Position numbers and translations under genes: made by a program. From M55B120 sp965549355 (GTDB taxonomy: Bacteria; Actinomycetota; Humimicrobiia; Humimicrobiales; Humimicrobiaceae): a stretch of 12,466 bases of DNA. Location of the stretch: contig CBEVGD010000052.1 in assembly GCA_965549355.1 (NCBI GenBank), positions 1 to 12,466 on the forward strand, read 5' to 3'. Below are positions 1-6,914 of this stretch, one piece after another. A model generated the notes under the pieces. The model was given only the letters and a program-made list of their open reading frames with translations. It was not told the DNA's origin and searched no databases. Positions within the stretch are counted from its first letter, which is position 1, and the number at the start of each line of letters is the position of its first letter.

Positions 1-125
1 CCGAATGGCTCCTTGAAACCAATGGCGTGGAGACCCCAATATGCATTACCCATTAATGAATTTATAATATCACTACTTACATGACCTTCATAAAACACCT
101 GATCATTCTCAATATAGGAATTAAC

Positions 126-284
126 CTAGGTATCAAAATAATACTGGTCATATATGAAACACGCCATCCGCAATTTCATACATGCTTTTATTGCATTCTC
201 TATGGCTCTTGACCTATTTTTAGTCTCATACAGAGTTTCTGCTTCTTTGATCACATTATCTGAAATATTTATTGTTGTTCTCAT
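126..284 (-). CDS. VapB/RHH-type antitoxin-like protein, short
   Basis: A 52-residue ORF that starts at an ATG preceded by a GGGTGG ribosome-binding site. It opens MRTTINISDNVIKEAETLY, the ribbon-helix-helix start (short beta strand, then helix) of VapB-type antitoxins, which bind their own operator and neutralise a PIN-domain RNase. Residues 22-38 continue as a basic helix (KNRSRAIENAIKACMKL). The last 13 residues do not look like the usual charged toxin-binding tail, and the gene ends at TAG. The same frame then stays open to the window edge (41 more codons), which could mean a nonsense mutation or an unrelated neighbour. No PIN toxin can be recognised in the window. The promoter and operator upstream look intact. 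The family call is fairly good; whether the gene still works is unclear. Confidence 0.6.
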   Translation of the reverse strand: MRTTINISDNVIKEAETLYETKNRSRAIENAIKACMKLRMACFIYDQYYFDT

Positions 285-304
285 ATACTATCCACCCGAA
301 TAAT

Positions 305-333
305 ATATTACATAATTATATTATGTAAGTCAA
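305..333 (-). promoter_or_regulatory. Promoter of the antitoxin-like gene
   Basis: On the - strand, TTGACT (-35, positions 328-333) and TAATAT (-10, positions 305-310) are separated by exactly 17 bp, about 20 bp before the start codon at 284. This predicts a short leader that carries the GGGTGG site. The spacer and -10 are covered by a palindrome, as expected for an autoregulated toxin-antitoxin promoter. Confidence 0.6.
308..328. promoter_or_regulatory. Palindromic operator over the antitoxin promoter
   Basis: A perfect inverted repeat: arm TTACATAAT (308-316), 3-bp centre TAT, arm ATTATGTAA (320-328). It fills the promoter spacer and overlaps the -10. RHH antitoxins typically bind such palindromes as dimers of dimers and repress their own promoter. 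Binding by the adjacent gene product is inferred from position. Confidence 0.6.
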
Positions 334-450
334 TATGTCATTTATTATTTTGTTATGTTCTTAAAGATGTATGCATATAGGATTGTTAGAGCATCTATAA
401 ATATTCTTTAAAAATTGCTTGATGGATAATTTTAATATAGACCAGTCAGT

Positions 451-1320
451 TTATTCCTTTTGTCTTAAAGCACTGTCAAGCACCGCTTCTGCACAGTATG
501 AGGACCTTATAAAAGGTCCGGCTTCTACTGCGGTAAACCCCATATCCATTGCGGTTTTTTTTATCCCCTCAAACTCTTCCGGTCTATAGTATTTTGATAC
601 TTCTATATTATCCGGCGAGGGCTGCAGATACTGCCCGATCGTTATTATGTCTACATTGCTTTCTTTAAGGTCCGCCAGCAGCTCTTTTACCTTTTCTATG
701 GTCTCCCCCAGGCCGAGCATAAAGCCTGATTTTGTATATATGTCCGGCCTTATTTCTTTTGTATTTTTTAAAAGCTTCAGCGAGCGTCTGTAATCTGCAT
801 TTTTTCTTACCTTTGAATAATTGTCTTTTACAGTCTCTACATTATGGTTCAAGACATCAAGGTCCCCGGATAGGATTTTTTTCAGGCTTGCTATATTGCC
901 CTTAAAATCCGGTATAAGGCATTCGACTTTTGTATCCGGATTTAACTGTTTTATGCATTTTACTGTCCCGTAAAAATGCGATGCTCCCCCATCATCAATA
1001 TCATCTCTCGTGACAGATGTCAACACTATATAAAGGAGGCCCATTTCTTTGACTGCCTTTGCGATATTTTCACCTTCTTTGCTGTCGGGCGGTCCCGGCC
1101 TGCCGCTTTCTACTCCGCAAAAACCGCAATTTCTGGTACAAATATCCCCCATAAGCATAAATGTCGCAGTCTTTTTGCTGAAGCATTCATATATATTCGG
1201 GCATTTTGCACTCTGGCATACTGTGTGGAGATGGGATGAATCTAATAGCTTTTTTACTTTTGATATATTTGAATTATTAAGTCTTATCTTTTTTTTTAGC
1301 CATGAAGGTTTCTTATCCAA
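451..1320 (-). CDS. lipA: Lipoyl synthase LipA
   Basis: A radical-SAM enzyme that inserts two sulfurs into a protein-bound octanoyl chain (GcvH or 2-oxoacid dehydrogenase E2 subunits) to make lipoate. All hallmark residues are present. The auxiliary [4Fe-4S] cluster cysteines C35, C40 and C46 lie in CQSAKCPNIYEC, the radical-SAM motif C61-x3-C65-x2-C68 follows, and the C-terminal RSSY motif is at about 272-275. The length of 289 residues is normal. The start is TTG, chosen because GGGGAAG lies a few bases upstream and the gene overlaps the parB stop region by 8 bp, the same arrangement as parA/parB. No lipB, lplA or gcvH is in view. Its place as the last gene of a chromosome-segregation operon is unusual and implies co-transcription with parAB. 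Confidence 0.96.
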   Translation of the reverse strand: MDKKPSWLKKKIRLNNSNISKVKKLLDSSHLHTVCQSAKCPNIYECFSKKTATFMLMGDICTRNCGFCGVESGRPGPPDSKEGENIAKAVKEMGLLYIVLTSVTRDDIDDGGASHFYGTVKCIKQLNPDTKVECLIPDFKGNIASLKKILSGDLDVLNHNVETVKDNYSKVRKNADYRRSLKLLKNTKEIRPDIYTKSGFMLGLGETIEKVKELLADLKESNVDIITIGQYLQPSPDNIEVSKYYRPEEFEGIKKTAMDMGFTAVEAGPFIRSSYCAEAVLDSALRQKE

Positions 1321-2185
1321 TTATCTTCCCCACTACTCTTTCCAGGTCCGCAATGGTAGTAATCTCTATATCTATTTTCCCCTTTTTCTTGCTCATTGTT
1401 ATTTTGACAGGCGAATCAAGATATCTGGAAAGCCTTTCTGTTATTTTTGGGATCCTGGCAAATTGTATGGTTTCTTTTCTGTCCGGATTATCATTTTTCT
1501 GTTTTTGCCTGTCTACCAGATTTTCTACCTCTCTTACACTCATCCCCTTTTCGGCAATCTTTTTTGCCATTTTTATCTGCTCTTCCATGCCGCCTATGGC
1601 GATAAGCGCTCTTGCATGTCCCTCACTTATAAGATTATCATCAAGAATTTTCTGGACTTCCAGCGGCAAAGTAAGCAGCCTTAATGAATTAGTTATTGCT
1701 GTCCTGCTCTTTCCTATTCTTTTCGACATCTTCTGATGGGTTATATTAAATTCATCTATTAGCTGCTTATAGCAATAGGCCTGCTCCATCGGGCCAAGAT
1801 TTTCCCTGTGTATATTCTCTATAAGTGCCATTTCAAGAGAAGAAACATCGTCAACATCTTCTATGATCAGAGCAGGGATAGTCTCAAGACCGTTTTTTTT
1901 AGTGGCCCTGCACCTTCTTTCTCCTGCGATTATTTCATACTTTTCTTCATCCCCATGCTTTCTGACTATTATTGGCTGAAGCACGCCAAATTCTTTTATT
2001 GATTCAGCAAGCTCATCAAGCGAATCATCTTTAAACCTGGATCTTGGCTGGTTTTTATTAGGAACGATGCTGTCCAGCTTGAGGTCCATTACCCTGCCTT
2101 TTCTAATACCTTCTTTCTCTTCCTGGACCTGGCCGGTACTTGGTATCAAAGCGCCTAATCCTCTTCCTAATCCCCTTCTAGCCAT
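1313..2185 (-). CDS. parB: Chromosome-partitioning protein ParB (Spo0J family)
   Basis: A CTP-dependent DNA clamp that loads at parS, spreads along DNA and recruits SMC, working with ParA. The N-terminus (MARRGLGRGLGALIP) is the conserved ParA-stimulating peptide. The CTP-binding N domain follows, with the GERRCRA motif at 88-94, where the third position is Cys and most relatives have Trp or Tyr. ENIHRENL is at 123-130, a helix-turn-helix with GKSRTAITNSLRLL at about 148-173, and GHARALI at 189-195. The C-terminal dimerisation domain (about 240-290) is present, so the 290-residue protein is complete. It overlaps parA by 8 bp and lipA by 8 bp. Two perfect cognate parS sites are in the same window, at 5677 and 6858. 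Confidence 0.97.
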   Translation of the reverse strand: MARRGLGRGLGALIPSTGQVQEEKEGIRKGRVMDLKLDSIVPNKNQPRSRFKDDSLDELAESIKEFGVLQPIIVRKHGDEEKYEIIAGERRCRATKKNGLETIPALIIEDVDDVSSLEMALIENIHRENLGPMEQAYCYKQLIDEFNITHQKMSKRIGKSRTAITNSLRLLTLPLEVQKILDDNLISEGHARALIAIGGMEEQIKMAKKIAEKGMSVREVENLVDRQKQKNDNPDRKETIQFARIPKITERLSRYLDSPVKITMSKKKGKIDIEITTIADLERVVGKIIG

Positions 2186-2993
2186 TTTCTATCACTTCCT
2201 TTGTAAAATTATTATATGCCTGGGCACCCCTGCAGTCTGGATCATATTCAATGATCGGCTTGCCATAGCTGGGCGCTTCACTCAGCCTTATATTCCTTGG
2301 TATAATAGTCTTATACATTTTGTCCTGAAAATAATTCCTTACCTCTTCTATTACCTGCTCTCCCAGTTTTGTCCTCGAATCATACATTGTCATAATAGCT
2401 CCGCTTATCTTCAGGTTTTCGTTTAAATTCTTCCTTACCAGCTCTATTGTATTCATTAGCTGCCCCAAACCTTCAAGAGCATAGTACTCGCATTGGATAG
2501 GTATTATCACTTCCTTTGCAGAGCTCAAAGCATTTATTGTGAGAAGACCAAGTGCGGGCGGGCAATCTATTATTATGAAATCATATTCATTTTTGATCTT
2601 TTTTACTGCCTCAGTCAGCCGGTACTCTCTTTTGAGACTTGATACCAGCTCCACTTCTGCTCCCGCCAGCTGTATTGATGATGGCAGGAGCCATAGATTT
2701 TTATAAGCAGTGTCCATTATCACCTCATGCGGGTCCACGTTGGATATCAGTACATCATATATTGAGTTATTTATATCTTCTAAGTTTATCCCCATTCCGC
2801 TTGTTGAATTGCTCTGGGGATCCAGATCTATCAGCAATGTCCGGTGTCCATATGAGCTCAGATAAGCTGATACATTTACAGCAGTTGTGCTTTTCCCGAC
2901 ACCGCCTTTCTGATTTGTTATCGCAATTATTCTTGCATTCTTTTTTGGCCTGTCCTCTTTTTTATGATGAAATATTTTTTCCATAAAACCCAT
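2178..2993 (-). CDS. parA: Chromosome-partitioning ATPase ParA (Soj family)
   Basis: A deviant-Walker ATPase that forms a DNA-bound sandwich dimer and is stimulated by ParB. In Bacillus, Soj also regulates DnaA. Walker A KGGVGKST is at 29-36, A' motif DLDPQSNSTSG at 56-66, Walker B IIIDCPPALG at 140-149, and PRNIRLSEAPSYGKPI near 232. The 271-residue protein has about 20 extra residues before the first beta strand compared with typical Soj (MGFMEKIFHHKKEDRPKKN), with a hydrophobic/aromatic start and a basic tail. A second in-frame ATG at codon 4 is possible, but the GGGTGGGAAG site favours the first. The gene lies 43 bp after rsmG and overlaps parB by 8 bp. Confidence 0.97.
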   Translation of the reverse strand: MGFMEKIFHHKKEDRPKKNARIIAITNQKGGVGKSTTAVNVSAYLSSYGHRTLLIDLDPQSNSTSGMGINLEDINNSIYDVLISNVDPHEVIMDTAYKNLWLLPSSIQLAGAEVELVSSLKREYRLTEAVKKIKNEYDFIIIDCPPALGLLTINALSSAKEVIIPIQCEYYALEGLGQLMNTIELVRKNLNENLKISGAIMTMYDSRTKLGEQVIEEVRNYFQDKMYKTIIPRNIRLSEAPSYGKPIIEYDPDCRGAQAYNNFTKEVIENG

Positions 2994-3036
2994 TGCTTCC
3001 CACCCTATTATTTATGTATTTGTGTAATTACTCATT

Positions 3037-3780
3037 TTAATAACGTTTACCCTCCAGAGGTTCCCTCTTTATGTGGGCAAAGTTTCTGGGATATTTGGAG
3101 GGTGTTTGTCTTTCTTTTTTCATTATCAGGAATGCTCTGAATTCCTCAAGTCCGGAAACTTTTACCTTGATAAGCTCTTCTATCTTTCCTCCTAAAATCT
3201 CTATTGCGTCACCCCTGGTTTCTATTTCCTCAAAGACCTTCCTGCTCTTATAAAATATAATTCTACCATTTATATTACAAAATGGAACTGAAAGTTCTAA
3301 AAGAATACTAAATTTTGTTACTGCTCTTGCAATTACAATATCAAAATGGCCGCGCCACCTTTTTTGGCTGGCAAGCTCCTCGGCTCTGCCGGGTAATACT
3401 AAAATATTATTAAGTGAGAGTTCCCTTATGGTTTTATTTAAAAAATCAACTTTTTTCCCGGATTTTTCCAGAAGGACCATTTTTGAATCTTTGAGAAAGA
3501 TAGCCAGCGGTATCCCCGGAAAACCTCCCCCGGTTCCGATGTCTAATATTTTAATATCCTCTTTACCCTCAAACAGCCTATCTGCATAAGTCAGAAGAGA
3601 GACAGAATCAAGAATATGCCTTCTCAGGATGTCTTCCCTTTCCATCGTGCCCACAAGATTGATCTTTTTATTATTTTCAAATATAAGGTCCTGAAAGGCC
3701 ATAAGCTTTTCCATCTGATCCTTCATTGCCTTTATATTCATTTCTTCAAGAGAGTCTTTTAAAAGCTTCCTATTGTCCAC
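3037..3780 (-). CDS. rsmG: 16S rRNA (guanine527-N7)-methyltransferase RsmG (GidB)
   Basis: A SAM-dependent methyltransferase that modifies G527 in the 530 loop of 16S rRNA. Residues 41-60 (NLVG, then ILRRHILDS) are the family signature. The SAM-binding loop is DIGTGGGFPGIPLAI at 80-94, ARAV is at 151-154, and the conserved PSKYPRN...KREPL tail occupies about 227-242. Length is 247 residues, normal for the family. The start is GTG, fixed by AAGGAG a few bases upstream inside the end of mnmG. The 11-bp overlap with mnmG implies translational coupling, the standard gidA-gidB arrangement. Confidence 0.97.
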   Translation of the reverse strand: MDNRKLLKDSLEEMNIKAMKDQMEKLMAFQDLIFENNKKINLVGTMEREDILRRHILDSVSLLTYADRLFEGKEDIKILDIGTGGGFPGIPLAIFLKDSKMVLLEKSGKKVDFLNKTIRELSLNNILVLPGRAEELASQKRWRGHFDIVIARAVTKFSILLELSVPFCNINGRIIFYKSRKVFEEIETRGDAIEILGGKIEELIKVKVSGLEEFRAFLIMKKERQTPSKYPRNFAHIKREPLEGKRY

Positions 3781-5662
3781 TACTCTCCTTTTGTTGTGAT
3801 TTTTGCTTGATGGCCATCAGGAGCACTGAAATATCTGCCGGGGATATGCCTGCGATCCTGGAAGCCTGCCCCATTGTATCGGGTCTTGTCCTGCTTAATT
3901 TTTCTCTGGCTTCATAAGTAAGATTATTTATGGAATAATAATCCAGCCAATCCGGCAATACATATTTTTCCAGATTTGAAAGTTTTTTTACTTCAGCCAA
4001 TTGTCTTTTTATATAACCTTCATACTTTATCCTTATTTCTGCCTGTTTCAGAACCTGCCTGCTATAAATGTCTTTATCTTTATCGAAAGCCTCGAGAAGC
4101 CTTCCGATGGAAGTTTCCGGCCTTTTAAGAAGATGGTAGAGATCTGTTGGGATTTCTATTGCTGCTGTATTCATTGATTTAAGCTTATCGTTTGTCTCTT
4201 CAGTGGGATTTATTTTTACTCTCTTTAACCCGGCCATCACATTGCCGACATCCTCATTTTTTTTAATTACGCTTTCATACTTTTCATCTGTTATAAGGCC
4301 TATTCTCTTTCCATGGCCCGCCAGCCTGGTATCTGCATTATCTGATCTCAGTATTAACCTGTATTCTGCTCTCGATGTATACATCCTGTAGGGTTCAATT
4401 AATTCTTTCGTCAGCAGATCGTCTATTAAAACCCCTATATAGCTATTATCCCTTGTCAGAACAAGGGGTTTCCGGCCTTTTATTTTTAAAGCCGCGTTTA
4501 CGCCTGCCAGAAAACCCTGGACAGCAGCTTCCTCATACCCGGAAGTACCGATTATCTGGCCCGCAAAATATAGACTTTCAATTTTTTTTGATTCAAGAGT
4601 GTAATTTACTTGATTTGGGACTATATAGTCATATTCAACAGCATATCCGGGCCTGATTATTCTTGCATATTCAAGTCCCTCAACAGTATTTACCACTTTT
4701 TGCTGTATTTCGGCAGGCATGCTTGTAGTCAGCCCCTGGAGATACATCTCATTTGTATTTTTTCCCTCTGGCTCTATAAATACCGGATGTCTGGCTTTCT
4801 CCGGAAAATTAATGACTTTTCGGTCTATAGAAGGACAGTGCCTCGGCCCATGAGTGTCGATCATACCGCTTTTTATGGGAGATTGCTCTATATTTTCAGC
4901 TATTACTTCATGGGTTCTTTTATTTGTATAAGTTAGATAGCATGGTATATTCTCGTGGATTACTTCTTCGTTCCAAAAAGAAAAGCTCAGGGGTTCCCTC
5001 TCCCCTTCCTGTATTTTTGTTTTAGAAAAATCAATTGTCCTTTTGTCGATTCTTGGCGGAGTCGCTGTCTGAAATCTATCTATTTCGAAGCCCAGTTCTT
5101 TTAAATTACCGGTAAGGTGCATCGCGGGATATTCTCCCATCCTTCCTGCCCTATAATCTTTTTTCCCTATAATTATTCTTCCTCTCAGGAATGTTCCGGC
5201 TGTTATTATTACGGTTTTTGAGCGATATACCGGCCCGCTTTCTATTCTTACGCCTGTAGCTTTATCCTCTTTTATCAGTATTTTATCCACAATCCCCTGT
5301 TTTAACTCAAGACTCTCTGTTTTTTCCAGGGTTTTCTTCATCTCTATTTCATATTCCTTTTTATCAATCTGAGCTCTCAGAGCCTGAACTGCGGGACCTT
5401 TGCTCCTGTTTAGTGTTTTTATCTGCAGCAGGGTCCTGTCAGTAGTTTTTGCCATTTGTCCGCCCATCGCATCCAGTTCTCTTACCAGCTGGCTCTTCCC
5501 CAGGCCGCCGATTGATGGATTGCACGGCATCAATGCTATCCTGTCAATATTTATTGTTAATAGTAATGTATATAATCCCATCCTCGCTGAGGCCAGCGCC
5601 GCCTCGCAGCCTGCATGTCCCCCTCCAACAACGATCACATCATATTTATTTTTATTTTTCAT
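3770..5662 (-). CDS. mnmG: tRNA wobble-uridine modification flavoprotein MnmG (GidA)
   Basis: The FAD-binding partner of MnmE. The complex installs (carboxymethyl)aminomethyl groups at C5 of wobble U34 in several tRNAs. The FAD Rossmann motif VGGGHAGCEAA is at 12-22. The catalytic cysteines are present: Cys47 in LMPCNPSIGG and Cys275 in GPRHCPSI. The second FAD motif (SLYFAGQIIGTSGYEEAAVQG) and the full C-terminal helical domain for MnmE and tRNA binding, ending RPDTMGQASRIAGISPADISVLL, are also present. At 630 residues it is full length. AAAAAGGAT precedes the ATG, and a perfect parS begins 14 bp upstream. It is the first gene of a tight unit with rsmG-parA-parB-lipA. A shortened paralogue lies immediately upstream. 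Confidence 0.98.
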   Translation of the reverse strand: MKNKNKYDVIVVGGGHAGCEAALASARMGLYTLLLTINIDRIALMPCNPSIGGLGKSQLVRELDAMGGQMAKTTDRTLLQIKTLNRSKGPAVQALRAQIDKKEYEIEMKKTLEKTESLELKQGIVDKILIKEDKATGVRIESGPVYRSKTVIITAGTFLRGRIIIGKKDYRAGRMGEYPAMHLTGNLKELGFEIDRFQTATPPRIDKRTIDFSKTKIQEGEREPLSFSFWNEEVIHENIPCYLTYTNKRTHEVIAENIEQSPIKSGMIDTHGPRHCPSIDRKVINFPEKARHPVFIEPEGKNTNEMYLQGLTTSMPAEIQQKVVNTVEGLEYARIIRPGYAVEYDYIVPNQVNYTLESKKIESLYFAGQIIGTSGYEEAAVQGFLAGVNAALKIKGRKPLVLTRDNSYIGVLIDDLLTKELIEPYRMYTSRAEYRLILRSDNADTRLAGHGKRIGLITDEKYESVIKKNEDVGNVMAGLKRVKINPTEETNDKLKSMNTAAIEIPTDLYHLLKRPETSIGRLLEAFDKDKDIYSRQVLKQAEIRIKYEGYIKRQLAEVKKLSNLEKYVLPDWLDYYSINNLTYEAREKLSRTRPDTMGQASRIAGISPADISVLLMAIKQKSQQKESSGQ

Positions 5663-5676
5663 ATCCTTTTTATTGA

Positions 5677-5692
5677 TGTTTCACGTGAAACA
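5677..5692. promoter_or_regulatory. parS: parS site 1 (ParB-binding centromere)
   Basis: A perfect 16-bp palindrome, TGTTTCACGTGAAACA, identical to the Bacillus-type parS consensus. It is in the mnmG leader, 14 bp before the ATG, and about 3.5 kb from parB. ParB loads here and nucleates the origin-proximal segregation complex. Confidence 0.97.
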
Positions 5693-5741
5693 TTTAAATT
5701 ATTTATAATAAAAACAATAATCTAGCTGATTTCATTACTCT

Positions 5742-6848
5742 CTATATCAGTCTCCCAATAGGATCTTCTTCCTTTAGAAGATTCAGTAATTCGATTCCAT
5801 TTGCGTTCCTGTAAGCATTGATCCCGGCTAATAGGCCCTGAGCAAGCGATTCTTCATATTCATTTGCTTTATTTATTTTTCCTGCAAAAAATAATCCCTT
5901 GAATTTTTTGCTTTCAAGAGCCTTATTAAGCTGAAAAGGGGAGAGGCATCCATATTTTATTCCATATCCGGGCCTGCTAATAAATACATTTTCAAATCCC
6001 TCTATCCTTCTTAAAAGCTCTGTCTGAATATCTTCTGACAGAGAATTTTCAAATCCATATAGATACATTTCTTCTGTATCTCTGCCCTCGGGCAGAATAA
6101 ATATATTCGAACCGTGTTTTTTTCCGTCCCGGAAGGAAAAATTCTTCCCTGCAAAAGCCACAAAATATTCTGAGCCATTATTTTTTACACGCTTAAGGCC
6201 GCTGTTTTTTAGATTGATGCTCTTTCTTTCTATTTTAGGAGCCGCAAAAATACATGTGATGCCAAATTTTAAGTCTAAGCCCTTTAGCTTTTTAAAAAGT
6301 CTCAGGGATCGTATTTCCCCCGGCCTTCCTCCTTCTACAGTATTTTTTCCCCAGAAGATCTTAGAATTTAAAAATGTTCCTGTGCACACTACAACTGATC
6401 TTGCTCTATATTCTAAGTAATCACTCAATATGACTTTATAGCCATTACTTCCCGGTATTATGTCTGTTGCGAGACCCTGCTTTATATCGAGGTTTTCCAA
6501 ATTCTCAAGAAGTTCTTTGACTTTTAAAGAATATCTCTTCCTGTCTATAACTGTACCACCATCAATATTTTTGTCTATTTGCCTGCTGCACCGCAATATA
6601 AATAATTCATTGGTGCGCATATTGCCGGGAACAGCGCTTCCGTATTTTTCTATCTCGGTAAAAAATTCTTTATATCTGCTGGATCCCATCATATTTCCGA
6701 AAGGCATGGCCGCTATGGTGTCCATATTAATTGAAAGCATTAATGTCTTTGCTCCGCTTCTTGCCGAAGCCATGGCTGCTTCGCTTCCGGCAAACCCGCC
6801 GCCTATTATAATTACATCGTATTCGTATATCTTTTTATTTATATTCAT
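5742..6848 (-). CDS. MnmG-like FAD protein, shortened and lacking catalytic Cys
   Basis: A 368-residue paralogue of MnmG, recognisable by the FAD motif IIGGGFAGSEAAMASARSG (14-32), CTGTFLNSKIFWGK, GGRPGE, LPEGRDTEEMYLYGF, SRPGYGIKYG and the second FAD motif FFAGKINKANEYEESLAQGLLAG. The segment equivalent to MnmG LMPCNPSIGG reads AMPFGNMMGS, so catalytic Cys47 is Phe50. About 40 residues around the second catalytic Cys are deleted, and the protein ends where MnmG's roughly 230-residue MnmE/tRNA-binding region would begin. The reading frame is open and both FAD motifs are kept, so it looks like a maintained flavoprotein or pseudoenzyme rather than debris. The ribosome-binding site is weak, and a parS ends 9 bp before the ATG. 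It sits between mnmE and true mnmG, so a role around the MnmEG complex is inferred. TrmFO was considered and is less likely. Confidence 0.85.
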   Translation of the reverse strand: MNINKKIYEYDVIIIGGGFAGSEAAMASARSGAKTLMLSINMDTIAAMPFGNMMGSSRYKEFFTEIEKYGSAVPGNMRTNELFILRCSRQIDKNIDGGTVIDRKRYSLKVKELLENLENLDIKQGLATDIIPGSNGYKVILSDYLEYRARSVVVCTGTFLNSKIFWGKNTVEGGRPGEIRSLRLFKKLKGLDLKFGITCIFAAPKIERKSINLKNSGLKRVKNNGSEYFVAFAGKNFSFRDGKKHGSNIFILPEGRDTEEMYLYGFENSLSEDIQTELLRRIEGFENVFISRPGYGIKYGCLSPFQLNKALESKKFKGLFFAGKINKANEYEESLAQGLLAGINAYRNANGIELLNLLKEEDPIGRLI

Positions 6849-6857
6849 TTTCTATAT

Positions 6858-6873
6858 TGTTTCACGTGAAACA
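6858..6873. promoter_or_regulatory. parS: parS site 2 (ParB-binding centromere)
   Basis: A second perfect TGTTTCACGTGAAACA. The palindrome extends by two bases on each side (6856-6875). It lies between mnmE and the MnmG-like gene, 9 bp before that start codon, in the same relative place as parS 1 before mnmG. On the - strand a TTGACG (6878-6883) lies just upstream, so any promoter here would have parS in its spacer; the matching -10 is poor. Confidence 0.97.
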
Positions 6874-6914
6874 ATTACGTCAAATTCTCTTACTATATTG
6901 TTTTTTGGCAAAGT

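Larger units (their letters stand above)
285..450. other. AT-rich intergenic region left of lipA
   Basis: This gap carries the antitoxin promoter and operator in its left part (305-333). From about 334 to 450 it is AT-rich, with no convincing ORF, RNA gene or T-tailed hairpin, so no terminator for the long lipA unit can be identified here. Confidence 0.4.

Noticed and set aside
1..125. Continuation of the antitoxin frame beyond the TAG, read as stop-codon readthrough or recoding.
   Set aside because: No recoding signal is visible and the downstream residues match no recognised family; a separate partial ORF or a nonsense mutation is simpler.
1049..1684. A 211-codon + strand open frame across lipA and the end of parB.
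   Set aside because: Shadow of two well-identified - strand genes; no domain or start signal recognised.
5283..5291. A perfect TTATCCACA DnaA box inside mnmG.
   Set aside because: A single isolated 9-mer in coding sequence; chance occurrence in an AT-rich window of this size is quite possible, and no partner boxes lie nearby.
5742..6848. Identification of the short MnmG-like protein as TrmFO.
   Set aside because: TrmFO is usually about 435-450 residues. The aligned blocks here (SINMDTIAAMPF, GTFLNSKIFWGK, LPEGRDTEEMYLYG) follow MnmG more closely, and it lies next to mnmE/mnmG. A phylogeny would settle this.
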